64,000 nt of DNA from Sulfitobacter sp. S223 (lineage in GTDB: Bacteria; Pseudomonadota; Alphaproteobacteria; Rhodobacterales; Rhodobacteraceae), in assembly GCF_025143825.1 (NCBI RefSeq), contig NZ_CP083560.1, positions 3,348,001 through 3,412,000 of the forward strand. The letters are read 5' to 3'. Below are positions 52,374-62,453 of this stretch, piece by piece. The position numbers were made by a program, and so were the translations under genes. Numbering within the stretch: position 1 is the first letter of the stretch; each line of letters opens with the position of its first letter. The notes below the pieces were generated by a model, which worked only from the letters and a program-made list of their open reading frames with translations, did no database searches and had not been told where the DNA came from.

Positions 52374-53888
52374 ATGGTGGCACGCGCCTATAGCGTGGCT
52401 TTTCAAGGGGTTGAGGCGCGCATCGTCGAGGTGCAATGTGCCGTGACACCAGGATTGCCCGCATTCTCCATCGTGGGCTTACCCGATAAGGCGGTGTCCG
52501 AAGCCCGCGATCGCGTGCGCACGGCGCTAACCTCTATGGCGATTGCGCTGCCCTCCAAGCGCATCACAATCAACCTCAGCCCGGCAAACCTCCCGAAGGA
52601 GGGGAGCCACTTTGATTTGCCGATTGCGATGGCACTGTTGGCTGCATTGGACATCCTGCCCAAAGATGTGGTGGAAACGGTGGTCGCGTTAGGAGAGCTT
52701 TCGCTGGATGGCTCATTGGTACCGGTGGTCGGCGCTTTGCCTGCCGCCATGGCCGCTGCACAAGAAGAACGCAGCCTGCTGTGCCCCGAAGGATCAGGGG
52801 CAGAGGCGGCATGGGTCAACGCCTGTCAGGTGATTGCAGCGCGCAGTTTAGGCGATGTTGTGCGCCACTACACCGGTCAGGTCCCGCTGTCTCCGGCAGA
52901 ACCCGGAGAAGTAGCGCCAGTTGATCACAGTCGGGATTTACAGGAGGTCAAAGGACAGGAACGCGCCAAGCGCGCGTTAGAAATTTCTGCCGCTGGACGC
53001 CATCATCTAATCATGATCGGCACACCGGGGTCGGGGAAGTCCATGCTCGCGGCCCGCCTGCCTGGAATACTGCCTCCACTTTCGGCTGCTGAAGCTTTGG
53101 AAACCTCTATGATCCACTCGCTTGCCGGATTGCTGGACGAAGGCGGCATCAGCCGTGCGCGACCCTTTAGAGAACCGCATCACACCGCATCTATGGCCGC
53201 CATTATTGGCGGTGGGCGCAACGCAAAACCGGGGGAGGTCAGCCTTGCCCACAACGGCGTCCTGTTCATGGACGAGTTCCCCGAATTTCCGCGCAATGTT
53301 CTGGAAACCCTCCGCCAACCGATCGAGACTTCCGAGGTGATGATCAGTCGCGCCAATGCCCACGTCAAATACCCTTGCAGGTTTATGTTGGTTGCTGCCG
53401 CAAACCCCTGCAAATGCGGCTATCTGACCGATCCTGCCCGCGCCTGCGCTCGCGTCCCGCAATGCGGAGAGGATTATATGGGCCGTATTTCTGGTCCATT
53501 AATGGACCGGTTCGACCTGCGCATTGATGTCCCACCGGTAAGCTATTCAGATCTTGACCTGCCTGCCTCTGGTGAAAGTTCAGCCGAGATTGCGGCGCGG
53601 GTGGCACAGGCCCGGCAGCGACAGACAGCACGCTTTGCGGCTTCACCCACTATTCTGTGCAACGCCGATGCAGAAGGCGCAATGCTGGAACAAATGGCAT
53701 CCCCCGATGCCGAAGGGCGCACGCTTCTTGTTCGAGCGGCTGAGCGGTTTGGCTTGTCCGCGCGCGGCTATCACCGCGTCTTGCGGGTTGCACGCACCAT
53801 TGCCGATCTTGATGGCTCCACTGATGTGCGAAAGCCGCATATCGCTGAAGCGGTGAGCTTTAGACTGCCCAGCCTTGTTGATGCTTAA
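52374..53888 (+). CDS. comM: ComM/YifB-family Mg-chelatase-like AAA ATPase
   Basis: The 504-aa helicase-like protein promotes branch migration during natural transformation. The N-terminal ChlI part reads FQGVEARIVEVQCAVTPGLPAFSIVGLPD. AAA Walker A is GTPGSGKSMLAAR near 219-231 and Walker B is VLFMDEFPEF. The family Cys cluster NPCKCGYLTDPARACAR follows. Its last 29 bases overlap the convergent esterase gene. CtrA-like half-sites lie upstream. Confidence 0.93.
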   Translation: MVARAYSVAFQGVEARIVEVQCAVTPGLPAFSIVGLPDKAVSEARDRVRTALTSMAIALPSKRITINLSPANLPKEGSHFDLPIAMALLAALDILPKDVVETVVALGELSLDGSLVPVVGALPAAMAAAQEERSLLCPEGSGAEAAWVNACQVIAARSLGDVVRHYTGQVPLSPAEPGEVAPVDHSRDLQEVKGQERAKRALEISAAGRHHLIMIGTPGSGKSMLAARLPGILPPLSAAEALETSMIHSLAGLLDEGGISRARPFREPHHTASMAAIIGGGRNAKPGEVSLAHNGVLFMDEFPEFPRNVLETLRQPIETSEVMISRANAHVKYPCRFMLVAAANPCKCGYLTDPARACARVPQCGEDYMGRISGPLMDRFDLRIDVPPVSYSDLDLPASGESSAEIAARVAQARQRQTARFAASPTILCNADAEGAMLEQMASPDAEGRTLLVRAAERFGLSARGYHRVLRVARTIADLDGSTDVRKPHIAEAVSFRLPSLVDA

Positions 53889-54765
53889 TCCAAAGCGCCA
53901 GCGCATCCAGTGTCCGCCGCGCCTCGGGCAATAAGGTGTGAAACAAAGGCCATACATGCGGTAAATCGTGCTGCTCGACCAACTCTGCGGGGACACCGCC
54001 TTCACGTATCCGCGCAGCAAGCCTGCGCGCATCGTCCAGCAGTATTTCTGTATCGCCGACAGTGATCCACGCTGGCGGCGCGCCGTTAAAGTCCGCAAAC
54101 ATTGGACTGACGCAAGGATCATCCCCGCTATGGCCTTGCAGAAACATTTCGGCCATCGCCGTAGCACGCTCTGCCGGAAGCAGAACATCACACTGCGCGT
54201 TTTGTCCGAAACTTTCACCGCTGTAGGTCAGATCAGTCAGAGGCGAGAACCCGAAAGCGGCGGCCGGAACAGCGGCCCCGTCAGCGCATAGGCTAGCGAT
54301 AAGGCCAAAGGCCAACGCCCCGCCTGCGCTATCACCGCCAAGCACGATGTCTTCGGGAGCAATACCAGACGCAATCAATCCATCCCAAGCGGCCCGCACA
54401 TCATGCGGCGCGGCAGGAAATGGTGCTTCTGGCGCAAGGCGATAGCGCGGAAGAACGGCGCGTGCGCCAACGCGCGAGGCCAACTGCGCAACCATAGCGG
54501 CATGGGTGTTCGGGCTGCCAAAAACAAACCCGCCCCCATGCAGATACAACAAATACCGCCCCTCGATGCAGGTCCGCGGAGTCATCTCCAGGCAGGGGAC
54601 CCCACCGTATTCTGTCCAGCGACGCTGTACGCCACGCGGTGCGCGAAACAATACACGGGCCTGAACCTCAAACGCCCTGCGCAAGACCTGAACAGAGCCG
54701 TTGCGCATGCGCCGCTTTTCGACAGCCCGTAACCAGGGATTAAGCAGACCTAGCGCAAAGCTCAT
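53860..54765 (-). CDS. Alpha/beta-hydrolase, hormone-sensitive-lipase-type esterase
   Basis: The 301-aa esterase has the oxyanion motif [12 protein letters not shown] near 70-81, the nucleophile in [13 protein letters not shown] near 140-152, the Asp in [11 protein letters not shown] and the His in DLPHVWPLF. This is the HSL (family IV) arrangement, acting on short acyl esters. It starts inside the gshB stop (ATGA). The 3' end overlaps comM convergently by 29 bases. Confidence 0.88.
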   Translation of the reverse strand: MSFALGLLNPWLRAVEKRRMRNGSVQVLRRAFEVQARVLFRAPRGVQRRWTEYGGVPCLEMTPRTCIEGRYLLYLHGGGFVFGSPNTHAAMVAQLASRVGARAVLPRYRLAPEAPFPAAPHDVRAAWDGLIASGIAPEDIVLGGDSAGGALAFGLIASLCADGAAVPAAAFGFSPLTDLTYSGESFGQNAQCDVLLPAERATAMAEMFLQGHSGDDPCVSPMFADFNGAPPAWITVGDTEILLDDARRLAARIREGGVPAELVEQHDLPHVWPLFHTLLPEARRTLDALALWIKHQQGWAV

Positions 54766-55697
54766 GCGCGCTTGGCCTCGATTACCTCCCAGATTTTCGC
54801 AGCGATGTTTACGCCGTCGAAACGCTCAAGCTCCTGAATGCCGGTGGGCGAGGTTACGTTGATCTCCGTCAGGTAGTCACCGATCACGTCGATCCCGACA
54901 AACACCTGCCCTTTTTCTTTCAACAAACCACCGATGCGCTGGCAAATCTCAAGGTCACGGTCGGTCAGGCCCACTTTTTCAGGGCGACCGCCGACATGCA
55001 TGTTAGAACGCGTTTCACCCTCCGCAGGCACACGGTTGATGGCCCCAACAGCCTCACCGTCGATCAAGATCACCCGTTTGTCCCCCTTGGACACATCCGG
55101 CAGGAATTTCTGGACGATCAATGGTTCCCGCGAAAAGCCAGTGAACAATTCGTGCAACGAACTGAGGTTGCGGTCATCATGGGTCAGCTTAAAGACCCCC
55201 GCGCCGCCGTTGCCGTAAAGCGGCTTGAGAATGACATCGCCGTGCTTTTCCTTGAAGGCCTTGATCGTTGACAGATCGCGGGCGATTGTCGTCGGCGGTG
55301 TGAGATCAGGGAAATTTAGCACCAGAAGTTTTTCCGGATAATTGCGTACCCAAAACGGGTCATTCACGACCAATGTTGTCTCTGCAATCCGGTCCAGCAG
55401 ATGCGTTGACGTGATGTAGTGCATGTCAAAGGGCGGGTCCTGCCGCAGCCAAACCACGTCAAAATCGGAAAGGTCGACTTCGCGCATCTCGCCCAGAATG
55501 GCAGGCTCACCTGCGACGCGCTGCACGGTCATGTCATGACCACGTGCCGTTATGCGGCCTTCCTGATAGGCCAGATGATCAGGCGTATAGAAAAACAATG
55601 AGTGACCGCGCGCTTGCGCCTCTTCGGCGATGCGAAAGCTGCTGTCTGCGTCGATATTAACGTCCCCGATCGGGTCCATTTGAAAGGCGATTTTCAT
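54762..55697 (-). CDS. gshB: Glutathione synthase
   Basis: The 311-aa ATP-grasp enzyme joins gamma-glutamylcysteine and glycine. It opens [21 protein letters not shown], with [14 protein letters not shown], the ATP-binding [14 protein letters not shown] and [18 protein letters not shown], and the substrate loop [19 protein letters not shown]. Length fits. The ATG at 55697 gives the family start. It is in the rsmI-yraN-gshB-esterase strand block. Confidence 0.96.
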   Translation of the reverse strand: MKIAFQMDPIGDVNIDADSSFRIAEEAQARGHSLFFYTPDHLAYQEGRITARGHDMTVQRVAGEPAILGEMREVDLSDFDVVWLRQDPPFDMHYITSTHLLDRIAETTLVVNDPFWVRNYPEKLLVLNFPDLTPPTTIARDLSTIKAFKEKHGDVILKPLYGNGGAGVFKLTHDDRNLSSLHELFTGFSREPLIVQKFLPDVSKGDKRVILIDGEAVGAINRVPAEGETRSNMHVGGRPEKVGLTDRDLEICQRIGGLLKEKGQVFVGIDVIGDYLTEINVTSPTGIQELERFDGVNIAAKIWEVIEAKRA

Positions 55698-55755
55698 GTG
55701 CGTATCCTTGCTGTTGTCTCTTTGATGACAAAGCAGGGCGTCCGGCGCAATGCCC

Positions 55756-56136
55756 TCAGCCGTGACCGAAGGCGTTTTCAATGATTTGTGTCTCTCCGTG
55801 ACCATTCACCAGCGCCACGTCAAAGCGGACTTCTGTCAGGTTTCCGCGCGGTTGCGTGCCCAAATACTCTGCTGCACAGTTGTAGATACGGCCGATCTGC
55901 GCAGGACTTAGACGCAGTGCGGCACGATCAAAGCTACGGCTTTGCTTTACTTCGATGAATATCAATCCTTCGCCGTCCTGAACGATCAGGTCGATCTCGC
56001 CGCTTTTTCCACGCCAGCGCTGGTGCGCAATCGTGAAACCGCGCCGTTCGTAATCCGATGCAATGATGGTTTCAGCGGCAAGACCCGCGTGAAATGACAT
56101 GCTCCCGCGATGAATATTTTTCTGCGGGTGTGCCAT
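55756..56136 (-). CDS. yraN: YraN / UPF0102 nuclease-fold protein
   Basis: The 126-aa protein has the UPF0102 restriction-endonuclease-like motif: [35 protein letters not shown] (catalytic Asp and Glu-X-Lys). The family is of unknown role and lies next to rsmI in many bacteria, as here, with a 5-base gap. The ATG at 56136 has a modest AAAGG site; an internal ATG at 56100 is also possible. Confidence 0.88.
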   Translation of the reverse strand: MAHPQKNIHRGSMSFHAGLAAETIIASDYERRGFTIAHQRWRGKSGEIDLIVQDGEGLIFIEVKQSRSFDRAALRLSPAQIGRIYNCAAEYLGTQPRGNLTEVRFDVALVNGHGETQIIENAFGHG

Positions 56137-56141
56137 TCACT

Positions 56142-57005
56142 TTAACCTTTTTGCGTACTCAGCTCCAAAGCGGCCTGATAAACCTGTCGGCGCGGCAAAG
56201 CGTGGGCCTTTGCAACCAGATCCACAGCATCGCGCATAGACAGCTCTGCCAGAGCAGCCTTCAACGACGTTTCTAAGTCATCAGAGTTAACAGTTTCTAA
56301 ATCCCCGCGATCCACCAGCACGACGATCTCGCCCTTGGGTGTGACCTGACTGTAGAAATCCGCCAATTCTTCAATCGACCCGCGGCGGACTTCCTCGAAC
56401 TTCTTTGTCAACTCACGGCACACAGCGGCTGCGCGCGCGCCGCCCAGCGCCGTATTTGCATCACGCAACATCGCGCCCAGACGTTTAGGTGATTCGTAAA
56501 AGACAAGCGTTGCGCGAACATCGCGCAGACCTTCGAGCGCGCTTATCCGCGCCGCTTTGGCATTTGGAAGAAAACCGGCAAAATGGAAAGAATCCGTTGG
56601 CAATCCAGCCAACGCAAGCGCTGTCAGCACTGCCGAGGGCCCAGGCGCGCAAGTGACCGGAACACCGGCCTGCGCTGCTGCGCGCGACAGCTCGAACCCC
56701 GGATCAGCGATCAGTGGCATTCCTGCCTCGGAGGCATAAGCCACTGATTTACCATCCTTCACTGCATTGATAAGGCGCGTGACAGCCCCTTCACCGGAAT
56801 GGTCATGCAAGGCTGTAATCTTACGCCCCTCCAGCGGAATACCGTGAATATCCATGAGCTTAAGCAAGCTGCGCGTGTCCTCTGCGGCCAACATATCCGC
56901 GCTGGCCAAGACATCTAGCGCCCGCAATGTGATGTCGCGGGCAGTCCCTATCGGCACGCCGACAAAGGTAATTCCTGGCGCTAACTTCTGCTTATGGATA
57001 TTCAA
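56142..57005 (-). CDS. rsmI: 16S rRNA 2'-O-methyltransferase RsmI
   Basis: The 287-aa enzyme methylates C1402 of 16S rRNA. The tetrapyrrole-methylase fold shows LAPGITFVGVPIGTARDITLRAL, DMLAAEDTRSLLKL near 33-46, ASEAGMPLIADPGFEL and YESPKRLGAML. Length matches. It starts the leftward strand block and is divergent from the LpoA-like lipoprotein gene by 88 bases, an arrangement conserved in many proteobacteria. Confidence 0.95.
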   Translation of the reverse strand: MNIHKQKLAPGITFVGVPIGTARDITLRALDVLASADMLAAEDTRSLLKLMDIHGIPLEGRKITALHDHSGEGAVTRLINAVKDGKSVAYASEAGMPLIADPGFELSRAAAQAGVPVTCAPGPSAVLTALALAGLPTDSFHFAGFLPNAKAARISALEGLRDVRATLVFYESPKRLGAMLRDANTALGGARAAAVCRELTKKFEEVRRGSIEELADFYSQVTPKGEIVVLVDRGDLETVNSDDLETSLKAALAELSMRDAVDLVAKAHALPRRQVYQAALELSTQKG

Positions 57006-57093
57006 CGCTGGACCCGCCCCTGTGACACGATATGATTGCGCAAATTACAGCGCGGGTGGGTTCCTGCGCCATTGACTGGGGAGTACTGTTACC

Positions 57094-58278
57094 ATGTTTG
57101 CCATCCTACGCACCATCCGAAAGCCGATCCGGCTATTAATGCTGCCGATTTTTGCGATGATGCTGTCGGCCTGTGATCCGGCTGCGCTTGGCGGTTTGAG
57201 CGGTGCAGGCGGCCCCAAGATTGACCCTAACGCGCCGGTGCCTGTGGCGCTTCTTGTTCCGCGGGGAGGTTCCGCCGCCGATAATCTTCTGGCGAAGAAC
57301 CTTGAGAATGCAGCGCGTCTGGCGATCCGCGACCTTGGCGGTGTTCAAATTGATCTACGGGTCTATGGCACGGCCGGTAAAGCCGGACCAGCAGCCACAG
57401 CCGCCGCGCAAGCGGTGAACGATGGCGCCAAAATCATCATCGGACCTGTCTATGGCGAGGCCGCAAATGCAGCAGGTGTGGCTGTTGCGGAATCCGGCGT
57501 GACCGTTTTGTCATTCTCGAACAACACAACCATCGCGGGCGGCAACGTATTCGTCCTTGGGCCCACATTTGATAATACTGCCAACCGATTGGTGAACTAC
57601 GCAAAACGCGCTGGCAAAGACAAGATCGTCGTTCTGCACGCCAATGACATCGGCGGCCAACTGGGACGCAATGCCATTCAACAAGCGATTGCCGCGAATG
57701 GCGCGACATTGGCTGGCACCGTTGAATATCCGCTAAGTCAGGAAGGCGTACGGGCTGCGGTTCCGCAGGTGAAATCCGCGATGCAAAGCACAGGAGCGAA
57801 CGCGCTGTTCCTGACGGCGAACTCGTCAACTGCATTGCCGTTGTTGGCAGAAATGCTGCCCAGCGCAGGCGTCAGCAACCAGAATAGCCAGTACATAGGC
57901 CTGACACGTTGGGACATTCCAGCGCAGACACTTGCTTTGCCTGGCATTCAGGGGGGCTGGTTTGCACTGCCTGACCCAGGTGCAAGCGCGGCATTTGCAT
58001 CCCGCTATAACGCAGCCTATGGCGAGCGGCCTCTGGATATTGCCGGACTTGCCTTTGACGGCATTGCAGCCATCGGATCACTCGTGAAAAGTGGTAAGAA
58101 AAACGCTTTGTCCACCTCAGCCTTGACGCAAGGCGCCGGTTTCAAAGGGGCAAACGGCATCTTCCGTTTGCGCGCTGATGGAACAAACGAGCGTGGGCTT
58201 GCCGTGGCAGCAGTGCGCAACAATCAGGTTGTATTGCTGGAAGCTGCACCACAGGCCTTCGGCGGCGCGGGCTTCTGA
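57094..58278 (+). CDS. LpoA-like / LppC penicillin-binding-protein activator lipoprotein
   Basis: The 394-aa protein begins with a signal peptide ending in the lipobox LSAC (Cys near residue 27). A type-1 periplasmic-binding fold follows: VPVALLVPRGGSAAD near 48-62, IIIGPVYGEAANA near 113 and GGWFALPDPGASAAF near 285. In gammaproteobacteria this family activates PBP1A; alphaproteobacterial members are usually annotated as penicillin-binding-protein activators, as gene order with rsmI and yraN suggests. Outer-membrane attachment is inferred from the lipobox. Confidence 0.82.
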   Translation: MFAILRTIRKPIRLLMLPIFAMMLSACDPAALGGLSGAGGPKIDPNAPVPVALLVPRGGSAADNLLAKNLENAARLAIRDLGGVQIDLRVYGTAGKAGPAATAAAQAVNDGAKIIIGPVYGEAANAAGVAVAESGVTVLSFSNNTTIAGGNVFVLGPTFDNTANRLVNYAKRAGKDKIVVLHANDIGGQLGRNAIQQAIAANGATLAGTVEYPLSQEGVRAAVPQVKSAMQSTGANALFLTANSSTALPLLAEMLPSAGVSNQNSQYIGLTRWDIPAQTLALPGIQGGWFALPDPGASAAFASRYNAAYGERPLDIAGLAFDGIAAIGSLVKSGKKNALSTSALTQGAGFKGANGIFRLRADGTNERGLAVAAVRNNQVVLLEAAPQAFGGAGF

Positions 58279-58286
58279 GCGCGCCG

Positions 58287-61061
58287 GTGACAGACCAAAT
58301 GACATCGGATTCGGGCGCGGAATTACAGCCGCGCCTGAGCGCCCTACCCTGTGAGATTTTTGACCAAGACGAAGTTGATGCAGAAATTGCAGCTGCTGCG
58401 GCGCGCATTTCTGACGAAACAGCACTGCGTGCAGAGACCGTAAAGATTTTGCGCACCGCCCAGACCAAAGGGCGCGCCAAAATCGCAGAGGCATTTGCCG
58501 CCAATCCTTTCGATGCGGCCGCGATGACCGTTTCTTACACCTACCTGACGGACGGGATGGTAAAGTCGGTTCTCAAGGTGGCAACGCAATTCCTTCACCC
58601 TGCACCTGCAACCGCGCCCGCCCTCAGCGTGATTGGCGTCGGCGGCTATGGCCGCGGCGAGATGGCACCGTTTTCAGATGTAGACCTCTTATTTCTGCTA
58701 CCAGGAAAAATCAGCCCGTGGGCAAGCAATGTGATCGAAGCGATGCTGTACCTGCTCTGGGACCTGAAGCTAAAGGTTGGTCATTCCAGCCGTACCATTC
58801 GCGATTGCGTACAGCTCGCCACAGAAGATTTCACCATTCAGACCGCCCTGTTGGAGCATCGCTATATCTGCGGCGACACTGACCTTGCGCAGAAACTGGA
58901 TGTCACGCTTAAACGGGATCTGTTTTCGGGATCAGGGCGCGAATTTATTGAGGCCAAACTGGCCGAACGCGACAGTCGCCATATAAAGCAGGGCCAACGC
59001 TATGTTGTTGAGCCAAATGTGAAAGAAGGCAAAGGCGGCCTTCGTGATCTTCAATCGCTGTTCTGGATCGCCAAATTCATTCACGGCGTCGAACATTCTG
59101 CTGATCTGGTCGCCGAGGGCGTCTTTCGCGAAGACGAATACGAAACATTCAAAGCCGCCGAAAACTTTCTGTGGGCCGTGCGTGGGCATTTGCATCTGTT
59201 GACCAACCGCGCCACCGAACAGCTGACCTTTGACATGCAAGTAAGCGTGGCTGAAGCCATGCGTTTTGAGGATAGCGCAGGCCGCCGCGCGGTCGAAGTC
59301 TTCATGCAAGCCTATTTTCGCCACGCCACGGCTGTTGGTGATCTGACCCGCATCTTCCTGACAAAGCTGGAAGATATGCACGTCAAATCAGAACCGCTGC
59401 TAGAGCGGATTTTTCGGCGCAGGCCGCGGATCAAAGACGGCTATGTCATCGTGCACAACCGTATCGCCCTAAAGGATAGTGAGGCCTTTCTGAGCGACCC
59501 GCTCAATCTGCTACGCGTATTCGAAGAAGCTTTACGGACGGGCATGCTGATCCACCCCGACGCGATGCGGACCGTGAAGGCAAACCTGCATCTTATCAAC
59601 GACACTCTACGCAACGATCCTGAGGCCCAGCGCATCTTTCTGGATTTGCTGCTCAAGCATGGCAATCCGGAACGCGCCTTGCGGCGGATGAACGAACTCG
59701 GCGTCCTTGCCGCTTTCATCCCAGAATTCGAACCCATCGTAGCAATGATGCAATTCAACATGTATCACAGCTACACCGTGGACGAGCATACCATCCAGAC
59801 CATCGCCCACCTTGCCATGATCGAAAAGAACGAACTGGAAGAAGAACTTCCTGTTGCGTCCTCGATCCTCAAGCGCGGCGTGAACCGCAAAATTCTTTAT
59901 GTTGCCCTACTGCTGCATGACATTGGCAAGGGTCGATCCGAAGATCACTCGATCCTCGGCGCTCAGATCGCACGCAAAGTGGCCCCTCGTCTCGGGCTTA
60001 AACAAGACGAAGTCGATACTGTCGAATGGCTGGTGCGGTATCACCTTCTGATGTCTGACATGGCGCAAAAGCGCGACATTGCTGATCCACGCACGGTGCG
60101 TGACTTTGCCAAAGCTGTGCAGACCGTCAAACGTTTGGATTTGCTTTGCGTACTGACGGTTTGTGACATTCGCGGCGTTGGCCCAGATACCTGGAACAAC
60201 TGGAAGGCCGTGCTTATCCGCGCGCTCTACCGCCAGACCGAGCGCGCGCTTGAAACCGGCCTTGAAGACCTTAACCGCAAGAATCGCGGCGCAGAGGCCA
60301 AGAAGGCCCTGCGTGCTGCGCTGCCCGACTGGCCCAAAAAAGCGCTCAAGGCGGAAACTGCACGGCATTATGATCCCTATTGGCAAGGACTGCACGTCAC
60401 CGCCCATGTCGCCTTTGCCAACCTCTTGCGCGATATCGAACCCGACTCGGTTCTGATTGATTTGCATCCTGATGAAGACCGCGACGCCACGCGCGCGTGC
60501 TTTGTGATGCCGGACCACCACGGAATTTTCTCGCGACTGGCTGGTGCTTTGGCGCTGGTCGGCGCCAATGTGGTGGACGCCCGCAGCTATACGACCAAAG
60601 ATGGCTACATCACCGATGCCTTCTGGATACAGGATAGCGAAGGCAACGCCTATGAGGCGTCCAAGCTGCCCCGCCTCCGCCAGATGATTGAAAAGACGCT
60701 GCGCGGCGAGGTGATTGCACGCGATGCGCTTAAATCCCGTGACAAGGTCAAGAAGCGCGAAAAAGCATTTCGCGTGCCGACGCATATCACTTTCGACAAC
60801 GACGGCTCGGAAATCTACACTATCATCGAAGTGGATACCCGTGATCGACCAGGGCTGCTTTATGATCTGGCCCGTGCCTTAGCGGGCGCGAACGTGTATA
60901 TTGCCAACGCGGTAATCGCGACCTACGGCGAACAGGTTGTTGATACCTTCTACGTGAAAGATATGTTCGGGCTGAAGTATTATTCCGAAGCCAAACAGCG
61001 CACGCTGGAGAAGCGTTTGCGCGAAGCAATATTAGAAGGTGTGGCGCGGGCAGACAGCTGA
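58287..61061 (+). CDS. glnD: [Protein-PII] uridylyltransferase / uridylyl-removing enzyme
   Basis: The 924-aa nitrogen sensor adds and removes UMP on PII proteins. Domains in order: nucleotidyltransferase GVGGYGRGEMAPFSDVDLLF near 114-133, HD phosphohydrolase LLLHDIGKGRSEDHS near 546-560, and two C-terminal ACT domains (about 735-810 and 845-920) that bind glutamine. It uses a GTG start at 58287 (ATG at 58299 possible). It lies 8 bases after the lipoprotein gene. Confidence 0.96.
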   Translation: MTDQMTSDSGAELQPRLSALPCEIFDQDEVDAEIAAAAARISDETALRAETVKILRTAQTKGRAKIAEAFAANPFDAAAMTVSYTYLTDGMVKSVLKVATQFLHPAPATAPALSVIGVGGYGRGEMAPFSDVDLLFLLPGKISPWASNVIEAMLYLLWDLKLKVGHSSRTIRDCVQLATEDFTIQTALLEHRYICGDTDLAQKLDVTLKRDLFSGSGREFIEAKLAERDSRHIKQGQRYVVEPNVKEGKGGLRDLQSLFWIAKFIHGVEHSADLVAEGVFREDEYETFKAAENFLWAVRGHLHLLTNRATEQLTFDMQVSVAEAMRFEDSAGRRAVEVFMQAYFRHATAVGDLTRIFLTKLEDMHVKSEPLLERIFRRRPRIKDGYVIVHNRIALKDSEAFLSDPLNLLRVFEEALRTGMLIHPDAMRTVKANLHLINDTLRNDPEAQRIFLDLLLKHGNPERALRRMNELGVLAAFIPEFEPIVAMMQFNMYHSYTVDEHTIQTIAHLAMIEKNELEEELPVASSILKRGVNRKILYVALLLHDIGKGRSEDHSILGAQIARKVAPRLGLKQDEVDTVEWLVRYHLLMSDMAQKRDIADPRTVRDFAKAVQTVKRLDLLCVLTVCDIRGVGPDTWNNWKAVLIRALYRQTERALETGLEDLNRKNRGAEAKKALRAALPDWPKKALKAETARHYDPYWQGLHVTAHVAFANLLRDIEPDSVLIDLHPDEDRDATRACFVMPDHHGIFSRLAGALALVGANVVDARSYTTKDGYITDAFWIQDSEGNAYEASKLPRLRQMIEKTLRGEVIARDALKSRDKVKKREKAFRVPTHITFDNDGSEIYTIIEVDTRDRPGLLYDLARALAGANVYIANAVIATYGEQVVDTFYVKDMFGLKYYSEAKQRTLEKRLREAILEGVARADS

Positions 61062-61070
61062 GCCTGAATA

Positions 61071-62336
61071 ATGTGGCTGATTTGCCTCGCCATGCGTGTA
61101 CAAAGGCCCCTTTATTTGACCCTGCACCGTACAGTCACGTTAATGCCTTGGTTTCAGTTCTTTAACGCCCTGCTTTTTTGGCAGGCGGTGTGGTTCTTGT
61201 ACTTTCAGGCCAACCTGTCCGGCGCCGAAGCGATCATTCTTTATTCCGTCTACGACATCTCGACCACGCTCCTTGAGGTGCCCTCTGGCTACTTTTCGGA
61301 CAGGCTTGGGCGGCGGGTGACGCTTGCTTTGTCGACGCTGTGCAGCCTGCTTGGATGTCTGGCATTGGCTGCAGGCGGCAGCTTTGCCATTTTCGCATTG
61401 GGGCAAAGCCTTATCGGCGCAGGAGCAGCGTTCAAATCCGGCACAGATACGTCCCTGCTTTATGAGGCATTGGAAGCAACAGGCCGAGCCGATGAGGTTG
61501 AAGCGCAAGAAGTGCGTGCATGGCGTTTCAGCCTTGCAGGGTTTGCCCTGTCTGCCCTGATCGGCGGCGCACTGAGCTTTTGGTCACCTGTCGCGCCATT
61601 CTACGCAACCGCGATTGCCTTCGCAGTGGCCGCCGCATTGGTCGCCTATATGTCTGAACCACCGCGTTCTTCCGACAGTACACCCGACCTTGGCACCCAG
61701 ATCAGCCAGCTTAAAGCAGCCATGCTGCATCCTGTTCTGGCATGGCTTTTTGTGCTGACTGTCTTGATGTACGGTTTCAGCCATTTGCCCTTTGTTTTTG
61801 GCCAGCCTTTTATCTTGACGGCTCTGGATGAGTTGGACCTTGCCGCCGAAGCGCCGCTGGTGAGCGGGGCCGTGACCAGCGCGATGATGCTTGTCTCGGT
61901 GCTTGCCTCCCTTATTGCCCTGCGATTGCGGCGCGCTCTTGGTTTGCCTTTGCTTCTTATCTGCGCGTTTGGTCTTCAAATTGCGCTGGTGGGTGCCTTG
62001 GCAACCAGCACGTCAGTGGTGGTGATCGGTGTGCTGCTTTTGCGGATCGTTCCGGATTCGCTGGCCTATCCCTTCATTATCGCCCGCATTCAACCGCTTT
62101 TGGAAAGCCAGACGCGGGCCACGTATCTTTCACTCAAAAGTCTTGGGGGTAAGATCTTCTTTGCCTCGACACTGTTGCTTGCGGCGACCAGCGCGCAAGA
62201 AGCAGGGTTGCTGCCGGCGGATGATCTCCAACGGATTTTGGGGTGGTATACTGTTGGGGGGCTGCTTGCGCTTACGGGTCTGGCAATTACAGCACGATGG
62301 GTTCAGATCGCGCCGCAGCAAGCCACCCGATCGTAA
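61071..62336 (+). CDS. Major facilitator superfamily transporter
   Basis: The 421-aa membrane protein has about twelve helices, with the MFS loop-A pattern GYFSDRLGRRVTLALSTL near 66-83 and an internal VEAQEVRAWRF segment. No substrate-specific motif was recognised. It lies between glnD and murJ on the same strand; the ATG at 61071 is taken, with a second ATG at 61092 possible. The family includes drug and metabolite exporters. Confidence 0.82.
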   Translation: MWLICLAMRVQRPLYLTLHRTVTLMPWFQFFNALLFWQAVWFLYFQANLSGAEAIILYSVYDISTTLLEVPSGYFSDRLGRRVTLALSTLCSLLGCLALAAGGSFAIFALGQSLIGAGAAFKSGTDTSLLYEALEATGRADEVEAQEVRAWRFSLAGFALSALIGGALSFWSPVAPFYATAIAFAVAAALVAYMSEPPRSSDSTPDLGTQISQLKAAMLHPVLAWLFVLTVLMYGFSHLPFVFGQPFILTALDELDLAAEAPLVSGAVTSAMMLVSVLASLIALRLRRALGLPLLLICAFGLQIALVGALATSTSVVVIGVLLLRIVPDSLAYPFIIARIQPLLESQTRATYLSLKSLGGKIFFASTLLLAATSAQEAGLLPADDLQRILGWYTVGGLLALTGLAITARWVQIAPQQATRS

Positions 62337-62453
62337 TTGCAAACTTCCGCGCCGTCCTAAAACCGCCTCCCGCGTGCCCTCGGGAAAAAGCCATTTGCAA
62401 CGCTGCCTGTCAATCGCTAGGGCAAGAGAGACCAGCAACAAAGGCTCCGCTCC

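Noticed and set aside
59907..60785. 292-codon open frame opposite glnD
   Set aside because: glnD has full domain structure over this region; the reverse frame shows no motif and no ribosome site.
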